NCBI GenBank assembly: GCA_963210315.1 | Contig: OY723257.1 | Coordinates: 124,001 to 188,000 of the forward strand | Reading direction: 5' to 3' | Origin: Rhynchopus euleeides | Taxonomy: Eukaryota > Euglenozoa > Diplonemea > Diplonemida > Diplonemidae | Length of the DNA stretch: 64,000 nt | In this document: positions 22,319 through 32,270 of the stretch, piece after piece | Layout of the letters: each line of letters opens with the position of its first letter | Numbering within the stretch: the stretch's first letter is position 1 | Position numbers and translations under genes: made by a program | The notes under the pieces: model-generated | Database searches by the model: none | Told to the model about the DNA's origin: nothing | What the model saw: only the letters and a program-made list of their open reading frames with translations

Positions 22319-22956
22319 TTCTGTCGGCCAGAGGCTTTTAGCCTAGGAGACCTATTGCGGTTATCGGTACGGCCTGATGCAAGAGAAAGCCATCTCCCCT
22401 GTTTTTTCCATGCACATCCACTAGACACCCTACTGCACAGAGGTAGTGCAGCTTTCCAAGGTGGCTAACCATGTCCCCGCGCGAAGCGTTTCAAGGGTCA
22501 GCGCGCCTTTCAAAAAGAGACGACTACGTCATCCGGGGCCAGTGGATATGGTCAACAGGATAGCCAATGTGTCACCACTCATTCTCTGCATTCAGGTAGC
22601 GGAATGTTCACGCTTTCCCTTTCGGCAATCCCACAACAAATCAGCAAGCTGATCCATCGTGACTTTGAGGCGAGCAATTACACCTTGCCTTAGGACCGAC
22701 TGACCCACGTCCAAATGCTGTTGACGCGGAAACCTTCTCCACTTCGGCCTTCAATGTTCTCCATTGAATATTCGCTACTACAACCAAGATCTGCACTCAC
22801 CCACGCTCCAGAGAGGCTCACGCCATCCCCTTCGCGGCGTGGGTCACGCACTCCTACGCATGCCACGGCTTTTCAATACCGGAGCACGGCCGACTATGGG
22901 TGGGTCGCTTGAGCACCATCCATTTTCGGGACAGGTTCATTCGGCAGGTGAGTTGT
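20830..22956 (-). rRNA. 28S (LSU) rRNA, 3' portion
   Basis: On the minus strand this starts at acaactcacctgccgaatga (22956) and runs to about 20830. It contains the peptidyl-transferase region and an intact sarcin-ricin loop (agtacgagaggaac at about 21128-21141). It continues exactly from the break in the 5' portion at 14907. Upstream it abuts DUF4116 coding sequence with no gap. The 3' end is estimated. Confidence 0.9.
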
Positions 22957-23606
22957 GCATTGCCGTTCTTTTGCACTGCTGCGAGACACAGCTCACGATC
23001 GTCCTTCAAGGGGTCATCGACGTATTGAAAGGCATAGCCATTCGTTTGCACTGCTGCAACATTGAATTCGCGATCGGCCTTCAGGGAGTCGTCGACGTAT
23101 TGCAAGGCTTTGCCATTCGTTTGCACTGCTGCGAGATTGAATTCGCGATCGCCCTTCAGTGAAGCATGCACAAACCGCAAGGAATATCCTTCCATTTTCA
23201 CCGCTGCGAGACATACGTCACGATCTGCCTTCACCGTACTGTGTGCAAATGCGAGGCAATGAGAGTTACGCCAAATAGCGTTGACAACATCCTCCTTGTT
23301 CGACACCCACACCGGAACCTGCCACACTCGATTGCGACCGCTGTCCAGGTCATCCAGGTAGGGCTGGCACACCAAGTCAACGTCCACTGTGCACCCGTCA
23401 CCAACAGCTGCAACACTGCTCAGAGGCTCGTCCCCGCACAGGACCTCGCCCCCCACCGACAGCTGCAGGTCAGCCACCTCCACACCCTCAACAAGGTTGG
23501 GGAGCGCCTGCAATGCGAACTCCTTCAGCTTGTCAGGCGTGTCGTCAATCCCGATGTCGGCGGCATGCTGGTCACCGGTCCTCCTGTCAGCCAGGAACAC
23601 CAACAT
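22957..23606 (-). pseudogene. Ubiquitin-like/DUF4116 repeat gene, N-terminal part (split by rDNA)
   Basis: The likely start is ATG at 23606 (MLVFLADRRTGDQ), chosen because the same fold begins the genes at 63862 and 58835. Residues 1-85 look like a ubiquitin-like domain (beta-strand pattern ending LSVGGEVLCGDEPLSSVAAVGDG in two stretches). A linker with VPVWVSNKEDVV follows, then about five DUF4116 repeats. Coding sequence runs straight into 28S rRNA at 22956, after codons for QKNGN and two bases of the next codon. Translation across the junction would read rRNA and stop within about 35 codons. With the rDNA removed the two parts give a 474-residue frame. Confidence 0.85.
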
Positions 23607-25472
23607 GGCTCTTTCTGCCCGCAGCTGCAGGCAGACACCTGTGGCTGTGGGGGTGCAGTGCTGTGTGCAAGGCAGGCCTGTAGTGGCCGCAACGGCCCAA
23701 CGTATCCAACACAACCAATCCCCCCAGCCCCAAGCGCCTGCCGCCTACCTTTCTGCTGTCACAACGTCACAACGATGTACGGTGGCACTGACAGGAGGCC
23801 TGTTGCAGGAATATGCACCCTGCTTCCCTCGGAAGCTGCAACGAGATGACTGAGGGAGGGGTCGGGGAGGGCGGGGGGGTGGGGTGCTGGAGGGCTGAGA
23901 GACGGCGGCGGACCGGGGACACGCTCTGAGATGAGACGCTCCTCCACAAATGCACCTCGACTGCGGGGCGGGAGGGCGGCTTCCTACACCCCTCCCCTCA
24001 CACCCCCCCCTCTGGGCAGCACGGCTGCCCCTGCCTGGGGTTGCGACACCCACACACAAGCATCCCCGACCCCGCCAGCCCACCCAAGCGGGGCCGAAAG
24101 GATGTTCGGAAATACGATTGGTGGTGGTGGTGGGGAGTGAGGGCTTCACGGCTTCACCCTGTGTCACTTTGGAACCGGTTTTTTTGTTGTGAATCCTGCC
24201 CGTCGGTGGGTACCTCCATGGAGGGGGGGAGGGGGATCCCCCGGGTGTGAGGCACTTGAGCCATCCAGGCGGGGTGGGGCAGCGAGCCTGGGGGAGGGGG
24301 AAGGGGGGCTTTGTGAGGCACACAGACACAGATCGCCTTTTCTTCTTCTCTCACTCACGGGGTTGCCCGATGGCGCTGTGCAGGCTCGACTGCAGCGCAT
24401 GGCAAAAGATCCTGTGCCAGGGCCTAACCCTCATCATTTTCTTGTTTGTTAGAGTGGGACACATTTCTCCGGCTGTGAACGAAGGTGCCTCTCCATGGCG
24501 TGGTTCAAGGCCCTCTCACTCTCTGCGGCACGCATTGCCGGTGTGCCGGCGTGTGTGGCTCCGCCCCCACTTGCGGGCAGTGATGAGCTCTGCAGTGTGG
24601 CGGGCAGTGCAGCTGAGCAACGGAATGGTTTGGGAATGCTGGCAGGAAGAGAAGAGAAGAGAAGAGAAGAGAAGAGAAGAGAAGAGAAGAGAAGAGAAGA
24701 GAAGAGAAGAGAAGAGAAGAGAAGAGAAGAGAAGAGAAGAGAAGAGAAGAGAAGAGAAGAGAAGAGAAGAGAAGAGAAGAGAAGAGTTGGGAAGAGAGCA
24801 AAGCAAGCAGAAGCCACGGCGGGGTGTGCACCACACGCGAGAGAGAGAGAGAGAGAGAGAGGGACGGGGTGACGCAGACACGGCTGGGCCCAGGTCAGCG
24901 GGCCTCAGTGCCGCCGCCGCACCCACCGTCACCGTCGCGTGCGTGGCACAACAACCACCTGCTGGCAACACTTGCAGTCGGGGGTGTGTGTCGTGTGGCT
25001 CCCCATGGGTTTCCAGTTCTGTTTGCAGGGGTGCAGCGGCCGGTGCTGCGAGGTCAGCGCGACACAGCCACTGCGACGGCGACAAGGGGCCGATGGCACC
25101 CTGGATACCGCACCCACATGGCGGGGTGGGAGACAAGAGGGAGCAAGTTGGAGAGCAAGTGGAAGAACAAACTGGAGGCATACCAGCAATGAGGCAAAAC
25201 AACAAGAACCGCCAGATGATTGGCAAAACAGAACGCTGGGGTTGTGCGGGGGGCAGGGAAGTTCCGCTGCCGCCTAAGTAAGTGAATACAAAAGGCCTGG
25301 TCTCTGCCTCGCTGCCGCAGGAAGAAGAAGGCAGCGGGAGAAGAGACACAGAACCCGCACCACACCCGAACATGTGGCGGTGATGAGAGGTGGAAACAAA
25401 GACAGCATGTGGGGGTGTGGAGGTTGAAGCCGTGAAGAAGTGAAAGAAGATAGCAGCAGGCTACCGACCTGC
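23607..25472. other. Intergenic with simple repeats
   Basis: No gene is supported. The region contains C- and G-runs, a long pentanucleotide microsatellite and a GA tract. Open frames here come from the microsatellite or are shadows. Confidence 0.6.
24646..24786. repeat. (GAAGA)n microsatellite
   Basis: About 28 tandem copies of a GAAGA pentamer, essentially perfect. A (GA)n tract follows at about 24839-24860. Confidence 0.97.
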
Positions 25473-27422
25473 CTACCTGCCTCCCTCCTGGAACCCGGTC
25501 TCCTGGATCAGCTTCCACGCAGCAACAAAGTGCCGCTCGAACTCCGACCGGTTGGTCTTGAACTCGCGCACAATGGCGCGCAGGCGCGCGTCCAGACGCA
25601 TCACCATGTCGATCGGCAGCATCACAGCCAGCATCCCAGGCCCGCCGCGGTACTGCAGGTCCGTCGGACCCCGCATCGCACCCGCCTGGTCCCACCTCCC
25701 CTCGTCGAGGTTGTGGAAGTACTCGTTCCCGAAGACGAGGTTGTGCTCTGTCCACTGCCCCTGGTTCCCGCTCACCTCCAGGTGCATCGCCCCCATGTTG
25801 TGCCCGCCCCCCAGCAGGCTCACCATCTTGTGCAGCGCAAACCTGTCCGTGTCGAGCGAGATCCCGAGCTCCCCGAACTTGTCGAAGAAGTACTGCAGCG
25901 TCTCCCTGTGCGGGAACCTGTCGTTGTTGAGGTGCTTCTGCGGCAGCCGCGCGTTGTCCCCCACACACAGCCTGCCCGTCTCTGCAGGGGCGACGAAGTC
26001 ACGCCGCCCGCCACGGAAGAACAGCGGCGGGCTCCCCATGTACTCCAGCGCCGTGTTGCCCGCCAGCACGTACAGGTCTGCGTGCGACACGGTCGGGTGT
26101 GCCGCCTTGACAGCCGCAAGCGCATGTGTCGCCACATCCAGCCCGCGGTTGTCCGGGAGCCCCGCCTCGGGGTGCATCCGCACGCACCCCCCGACACTGC
26201 CGCCGATCGGGAGCAACGCAGGGTTGAACGTTGACAGCGTGTGGAACGCCAGCCGCACCAGCAGCGGCCTGAAGGTAGGCGGCTGCGACTCGATCACCGC
26301 CACGATGGCGTGCACCACAGGCATCAGGCCCGCGCGCTGCGTCCCCAAGATGCCCTGGCCGGGAGGGGTGAGCGCGTTGCCGGACCCTGAGGCTGAGGGT
26401 GGCCCCGACCCGGTGCTGCCGCAGGGCTTGCCGCCCCAGGCGTGCGTCCCGGTGTTGCTGCAGGGAAGGGGGGCGGGTGTGCTGCGCACCACCCCGCCCC
26501 AAGCCGGAGAACCCGACGTGCGCGGTGCGGGTGTGTGGGTGTGCCGCCCCGCAGACGGCGTGGGCGCTGTCCCCCACACAGACGGAACAGGTGTGCGGGT
26601 TGGAGCCGGTGTGCGCCAGCTGCCCCACGCCGAACCCGATGTCGACGGAGCAGGGGTGCGCCTCGGAGAAGGCGTAGACTGCATCCCCCACACAGGCAGC
26701 GGCGGAGCGAAGGTGGGCTTCGGTGCAGGTGTGCGCCAGCCACCCCACACCGAACCCGTTGAGGAAGGTGTGGGAGGTGTCCCCCACGTTCCCCTCGGTG
26801 CCGGTGTGCGGGGTGTGCCCCAAGTCGAGGTCGATGTGGGTGCCGGCGTGCGAGGGGACCACCAAGAAGTAGACGGCTTTGGGGTGCGCCTCGTGGACGG
26901 AGTCCCCCACACAGGCAGCGGCGGAGAGAAGGTAGCCGTCGGTGCAGGTGTGCGCCAGCTGCCCCACGTCGAACCCGATGCCGACGGAGTAGGGGTGCGC
27001 CTCGGAGAAGGCGTAGACGGCGTGTGCCACTGTGAGGCCCACCCACTCCAGGGCATCGGTGTGTGCATGGTCACCGGAGCCAGAGGCTGAGTCGGTGGAG
27101 ACCACCAACCCGCAGTCGGCGGCACGGGTGTGCGCTTCGGTGCCACTGTCTGGGAACCCCACCAACTCCAGGGTGTCGGTGTGTGCCTGGTCGCCGGAGT
27201 TGCAGGAGTCGCAGGAGTCCAGCCCGAAGTGGGAGGGGAGCGGGGGGTGGGTGTCCGCGCCGCCACACCCGACCCGCCCCAAACCACCGGTGTCGGGATC
27301 CGCTTCGCCGGCCCTGGCGTCCGCCACGTGGGTGCGGCTTGCGAGGACCCCAACGTCCCAGTGCTCCCCCATGCCTGTGCCAGGCTGGCACACAGCGCAA
27401 CCTGTCCCAGCAGCAGCATCAT
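25473..27422 (-). CDS. Secreted class I haem peroxidase with Thr/Pro-rich repeats
   Basis: Start at ATG 27422 gives a signal peptide (MMLLLGQVALCASLAQA) and a 649-residue protein. Residues about 20-330 are low-complexity repeats built on W-G/S, TPxP and RRTP units. Residues about 345-649 align with ascorbate peroxidase/cytochrome c peroxidase. The distal site is LVRLAFHTLSTFN, with catalytic Arg and His. NRGLDVATHAL, SHADLYVLAG and the proximal GGGHNMGAMH (His haem ligand) follow, then SGNQGQW and LVFGNEYF. The usual distal Trp of this class is Phe here (RLAFH). The enzyme would reduce H2O2 outside the cytosol, in the secretory route, wall or an organelle; the donor is unknown. A second frame also stays open through the repeat region, but only this frame joins signal peptide, repeats and catalytic domain. 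Confidence 0.85.
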   Translation of the reverse strand: MMLLLGQVALCASLAQAWGSTGTLGSSQAAPTWRTPGPAKRIPTPVVWGGSGVAARTPTPRSPPTSGWTPATPATPATRHTPTPWSWWGSQTVAPKRTPVPPTAGWWSPPTQPLAPVTMHTPMPWSGWASQWHTPSTPSPRRTPTPSASGSTWGSWRTPAPTATFSPPLPVWGTPSTRRTPKPSTSWWSPRTPAPTSTSTWGTPRTPAPRGTWGTPPTPSSTGSVWGGWRTPAPKPTFAPPLPVWGMQSTPSPRRTPAPSTSGSAWGSWRTPAPTRTPVPSVWGTAPTPSAGRHTHTPAPRTSGSPAWGGVVRSTPAPLPCSNTGTHAWGGKPCGSTGSGPPSASGSGNALTPPGQGILGTQRAGLMPVVHAIVAVIESQPPTFRPLLVRLAFHTLSTFNPALLPIGGSVGGCVRMHPEAGLPDNRGLDVATHALAAVKAAHPTVSHADLYVLAGNTALEYMGSPPLFFRGGRRDFVAPAETGRLCVGDNARLPQKHLNNDRFPHRETLQYFFDKFGELGISLDTDRFALHKMVSLLGGGHNMGAMHLEVSGNQGQWTEHNLVFGNEYFHNLDEGRWDQAGAMRGPTDLQYRGGPGMLAVMLPIDMVMRLDARLRAIVREFKTNRSEFERHFVAAWKLIQETGFQEGGR

Positions 27423-28277
27423 CCGGGGCTGTGCCCTCGCATCCGCGCCCCTGTGCACGTGCATAGTGTCAAAGAGCAAGTCAGCACTGGCACTGGGCGC
27501 AACAGATGTGTCGGCGGGTAAGTGACCCTGCAGGTGGATGTGGTGTGCGCGGTGGACGCGTGAAGAGGGCCAGCTGAGCAGGCGTGCAATGCAAGGTGCA
27601 GCAGGTGGGGTGCCACGGGTTCGTTGGGGAGGCTCTGCCATCATGCAGGGTTACAGCTTGCTTGTGCTGGGCGCTGCCTGCGACTCTATCCCTGGCCAGG
27701 CTTCGACCATCGCAGCAGTGCGGATACAGAGTGCACGGCTCTGTCCTGAAACAACGTGACAGGCCCTGGGCGTTGGTCCCGATGCACCCTTCAAGACGCC
27801 GCCTGCGCACACTCTCTCTATCGAAGCAGCAGTCATGGAAACTGACCGAGAAAATTACATTGGTTCACTCACCACACGAACAAGACAGACACTGCTTGTT
27901 GACCCTCTCCACCACGAGGAAGTATCGGGGGATAAGGCGTGGCGATCGTTCGTGTGTTCGATCCAGGTGCTGTGCTCCGAACCCAGCCTTGGCGCATGTC
28001 GCACACCAGCAGTTGCGACTGTGGCGAGACATGAGGTGACACCCCACAACATGCCACCTCTCCAGGAGTGCTTCTGCTCCGCACAAAGTTAGATCCCAGC
28101 ACCCACATTGTGAACCCTCATCTCAACAGGACCATCTTTGCCAGGTGCAGCCACAGGCTTCACGAATACGAATGACCTGCCATCACGGAAATGGCGGCAA
28201 CAGACTCTGTCGTTGAGGATAGACTGCAAAGGCGTCGGACACACCCCCTCAGAACAAGTCACCCGGGGCAAGGCAGC
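27423..28277. other. Intergenic, no gene seen
   Basis: The gap between the peroxidase start and the end of the first DHPS copy. I see no coding, RNA or repeat signal. Confidence 0.5.
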
Positions 28278-29211
28278 CTATTGCGGTGCTGCTCGCAGCG
28301 CGTGGCACGCATCGAGGAACTGACGGGTCGCCAGGATGTCGTGCACCCTGAGGTACTCCGCCCCGTGCTCCGCAGCAAACAGCGCAGCAGCCATACTCGA
28401 CCCGACACGGTTCTTCGGGCCAAAGTCTTTGCGCGAGAGTGATGCCAAGAAGCCTTTGCGGGAGGCTCCAATCAGGACCTGTGGGTGGGCGGCGTGAGGC
28501 ATTGTTGTAGGTGTGACGATGCATAGCACAAGCTCATACTGGGGTGTTGTAGCGCTGCTTGAAGAAGGGGACAGAGCGCATCGCGTGGACGCTGTCCTGA
28601 GGGTTCATGGAGATGAAGGCACCCATGCCTGGGTCCAGGATCAGCTGTGTGCGTGTCACGCCCTTCTCGAGCGCGCACTTCACCTGGTCGTCGAAGAAGG
28701 ACACGATCTTGTCGTGCACATCCTTCTGGTTGTCCTGCAGGTCAGCACGCCCGCTCGCATTCTTGCAGTACATCAGGATGTACTTGACAGAGGGGTGTGC
28801 CGCCACAACGTCGAACATCTCAGCGTCGTGCCGCCCGCCACTTACATCGTTGATGTAGGTGAAACCGTGGCGGATGGCCTCGCGTGCCGTCGCTGCGTTG
28901 ACGGTGTCGATGCTGAACTTCGCCCCGACACCCGGCTGTGTGTCAAGCAGGCTCCGCACACTCTCCAGCACCACACGCAGGCGCCGCAGCTCCTCCTCCT
29001 GCGAGATGGCGCTGCTGCCGGGTGCCGTGCTCTCGCCCCCAACGTCCACCACATCCGCACCCTGCTCGATCATGCTCAGCAGCTGCATCTGAAGCTCGTT
29101 CCCCAGCTTCAGCTGCTGGTATGTGTTCGACCCACTCATCCACCCGTCGCCGCTGAACGAGTCGGGCGTCACATTGCACACACCCATGATCTTCACATCC
29201 CGAAGAGACAT
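28278..29211 (-). CDS. Dihydropteroate synthase, copy 1 (two exons)
   Basis: The enzyme joins p-aminobenzoate to the pterin pyrophosphate in folate synthesis. Exons are 29211-28540 and 28478-28278, with a 61-bp GTATG...CAG intron in phase 0, giving 290 residues. Signatures are in order: GVCNVTPDSFSG, DVGGESTAPGS, FSIDTVNA, INDVSGG, ILDPGMGAF, GASRKGF and the C-terminal LRVHDIL. The usual STRPG loop is STAPG here, without the Arg. It is a stand-alone DHPS, whereas many eukaryotes have it fused to HPPK. Start at MSLRD fits the family. The frame extends upstream, and about 80 bp of 5' flank (29212-29291) is conserved with copy 2. It is the downstream member of a tandem pair. Confidence 0.92.
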
Positions 29212-29826
29212 GGCTGCTGCCACCCGCCCACCCGCCCCTCTGGACCCACCCCACCCTGCAGGCTTGTGTGTGGCAGTCCCTGCATCGCGGCACCTCGGCA
29301 GCACTACTGCAGCAGCGGCACTGCCACACTGTACGAGACTCCGAAAGGCGCTGCAATCGAAGGCTAATCATGACCCGACACACCGCTTGCTCGGGAAGGG
29401 GTACGGCCCCCTTGCTCGCGTGTGGCTGGGCTAGAAGGGATGCTGCAGCAGCGATGATGATGAAACGCACACAGCAACCACACACAGAATGAACACGGCC
29501 AGCCCTGCAAGCATACGACGCTAAAAGGCGCTGCCCCAAGCCCTGACAACCTGACCACCTCTGAGGGAGAGCGGGAGGGCTGCGGGGGCAGCGGCACGTA
29601 GCGCGAGGGCGGGACGCAAAAGCGCAAGAGGCGCACAGAAAGCACAGCCTCAGTCTGAGGAATACACAGGCAGGGCACAGAGCGCTGGAGAGAACACTGG
29701 TCTCTGAATGGCTCTGCAAACGATCACTGCTTGCAGGACGTGGCAGTGGGTGCTCGGCAGCCGCAGTTGTGAGGGGCATGCTACAGAACAAGATGGGGGT
29801 GCAGGGAGGGGAGAGAATGTGACCTC

Positions 29827-30889
29827 TCACTCGACACAGCCGGGCTGCTCAGGCTGTTCAGACTTCAGGCTGTGGTATGTATTGAGGAACTGACGGGTCG
29901 TCAGGATGTCGTGCACCCTGAGGTACTCCGCCCCGTGCTCCGCAGCAAACAGCGCAGCAGCCACACTCGACCCGACACGGTTCTTCGCGCCAAAATCCCG
30001 GCTCACGAGTGACGAAAGGAAGCCTTTGCGGGAGGCCCCGATCAGGACCTGTGGGTGGGTGGCAGAGTGGGGCCTGCAACAATACTCCGCACCATGGGGT
30101 GGCCTCGGGGGTGAGGGTCTTGAGCTATGGCGTATGGCGGGTGCTGAGGAGGGGCTCTGGGAGCGGCCACCCAGCCATGTGCGTCATGCGAGAGAAAGGC
30201 TAGCAGCAGAATCATACCGGCAGGTTGTAGCGCTGCTTGAAGAAGGGGACAGAGCGCATCGCGTGGACGCTGTCCTGAGGGTTCATGGAGATGAAGGCAC
30301 CCATGCCTGGGTCCAGGATCAGCTGTGTGCGTGTCACGCCCTTCTCGAGTGCGCTCTTCACCTGGTCGTCGAAGAAGGACACGATCTTGTCGTGCACGTC
30401 CTTCTGGTTGTCCTGCAGGTCAGCACGCCCGCTCGCATTCTTGCAGTACATCAGGATGTACTTGACAGAGGGGTGTGCCGCCACAACGTCGAACATTTCA
30501 GCGTCGTGCCGCCCGCCGCTCACATCGTTGATGTAGGTGAAACCGTGGCGGATGGCCTCGCGTGCCGTTGCTGCGTTGACGGTGTCGATGCTGAACTTCG
30601 CCCCGACACCCGGCTGTGTGTCAAGCAGGCTCCGCACACTCTCCAGCACCACACGCAGGCGCCGCAGCTCCTCCTCCTGCGAGATGGCGCTGCTGCCGGG
30701 TGCCGTGCTCTCGCCCCCAACGTCCACCACATCCGCACCCTGCTCGATCATGCTCAGCAGCTGCATCTGAAGCTCGTTCCCCAGCTTCAGCTGCTGGTAT
30801 GTGTTCGACCCACTCATCCACCCGTCGCCGCTGAACGAGTCGGGCGTCACATTGCACACACCCATGATCTTCACATCCCGAAGAGACAT
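29827..30889 (-). CDS. Dihydropteroate synthase, copy 2 (two exons)
   Basis: Exons are 30889-30218 and 30048-29827, with a 169-bp GTATG...CAG intron in phase 0, giving 297 residues. Exon 1 (672 nt) is nearly identical to that of copy 1; one visible protein change is QVKS for QVKC. The intron and the 3' end differ: SSLVSRDFGAK replaces ASLSRKDFGPK, and the last residues are unrelated and seven longer. The same STAPG variant is present. The contrast between a uniform exon 1 and a diverged exon 2 and intron suggests gene conversion of the 5' part or a staggered duplication. The 615-bp gap between copies (29212-29826) shows no other gene. Confidence 0.92.
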
Positions 30890-31385
30890 GGCTGCTGCCA
30901 CCCGCCCACCCGCCCCTCTGGACCCGCCCCACCCTGCAGGCTTGTGTGTGGCAGTCCCTGCATCGTGGCATCTGGGCTGAGGTGGAGGCAGCAACAGGTG
31001 GAGGGGTATCGTGACTTGTGCTGAACCATGCCACACGGCCGCAAGTCACCGGACACACTACCGGGCGCTCGGAACGGAACCCCTCGTGCAGAGACGCACA
31101 AGAGCAACGAAGAACCATCGGGTGGCAGAAGACAGGGGAGGTTGTAACATGCGGGGCTTGCGGTATGCAGGGCGGAACGCCCCTGCTGTCCGCTCGGACA
31201 CGAAAAAGGATAGAGACGAGAAGGGTCTCTTGGATCCCCCCCAGTGGCCCCCAACCCCACCCACCCCCACCCCCACCCAGCCTGCATCTCCGCAGATCCG
31301 CTATTTTCGCAGAGACACACCCACACACACTACACAGCGCAGGTTTCAAAACACAACGCTTGAGACGGCTTCCACCCACACCTGA

Positions 31386-31473
31386 GAAAAGCGTAGCAAC
31401 CGTGCTTCCTTCTTCCTTAATGATGCGTTGACGCTTCCACCACCCTAGAGCCTGCTGCTTTGATGTGGGTGTG
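31386..31473 (+). repeat. 88-bp dispersed repeat, second copy
   Basis: Matches 9992-10079 with two mismatches, from gaaaagcgtagcaaccgtgc to gatgtgggtgtg, and includes the gcgttgacgcttc motif. This copy lacks the flanking 45-bp direct repeats seen at 10 kb. Confidence 0.9.
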
Positions 31474-32030
31474 GAGCACATGTGAACACGAGATAGCTAG
31501 ACACACAGAAAAGGAACAGGATCGTCGGAAGCACTCCTACACTTTTACGCATCATAAATGTGCTCAAAAAGAGCAAGACACGCTTGGAAGCGGGGAAGGG
31601 GTGTGTGTGAACCAGAACACACAAACCCGCAACCCCCCCCAGCCCGGGGCTTCACCTCAGCCCTGGGGGTCGGGTGGGGTCACCTCTGGGATGGGCAACC
31701 CACAGGGGCCTGTCTGGAGAACTCCGGGGTTGGAGTATCAGATCAAGAGCAGGCGGTCGGTGTGTTCTCCCTCACAAATAGTCCACTGAATAAAAGAGTG
31801 CCGATCGATGCAGACAGACGACCACACGACACACACAGACAGGCCGAGGGGGGGGCAAGGCTCTATCGAGACCCAACACCTCCTGCCAGCACCCCACCCT
31901 GCACGAACTTTGCTGTGTTGCCGGGTGAAGGCGAGGGGGCGGTTCCATCAAACAAGACGTGCTTCCGCAGCCACCACGGGGGGCAACCCCTCCTGCTCCT
32001 CCTGCCGTTGGCGTAGCGGCTCTGCACACC

Positions 32031-32113
32031 CTCCTGCCCCTCCTGCACACCCTCCTGCCCCTCCTGCACACCCTCCTGCCCCTCCTGCACACCCTCCTGC
32101 ACACCCTCCTCCA
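32031..32113. repeat. 21-bp minisatellite
   Basis: About four tandem copies of a unit cacaccctcctgcccctcctg, the last shortened. It lies downstream of the TauE/SafE gene's stop. Confidence 0.9.
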
Positions 32114-32270
32114 GAGATCCTTGCAGTGTAGCCCGCCGCATGCGTTGGGGCTCGTTGGGCCTGGGAGCCGGGACACAACCACCGCCTTCCTGTGGCACCC
32201 CCCTCTGCCGAAGCAGGCAGGCAGGGCAGCGTGGGGCTGTGGAGGGAGGCAGCCTGTAGGCAAGCCCCGA

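Larger units (their letters stand above)
30890..32270. other. Intergenic with dispersed repeat and minisatellite
   Basis: About 80 bp at 30890-30969 are shared with the 5' flank of the other DHPS copy. The rest holds CCCCACC-rich simple sequence near 31255, the 88-bp dispersed repeat at 31386-31473 and a minisatellite near 32031-32113. No gene is supported. Confidence 0.6.

Noticed and set aside
15247..22428. Short protein-coding frames inside the rRNA genes
   Set aside because: These fall within conserved 18S and 28S sequence and have no protein features.
14907..22956. Naturally fragmented 28S rRNA (as in Euglena)
   Set aside because: There is only one break, and the two outer edges rejoin exactly at a conserved sequence. 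Both edges abut the same protein gene, so a single integration of a whole unit explains it better.
24449..24872. Proteins of (EKRRE)n or (LFSSL)n type
   Set aside because: They are translations of the GAAGA microsatellite in different frames.
25999..27393. Alternative long frame over the peroxidase repeat region
   Set aside because: It does not continue into the catalytic domain and has no signal peptide. It stays open because the DNA repeat is open in more than one frame.
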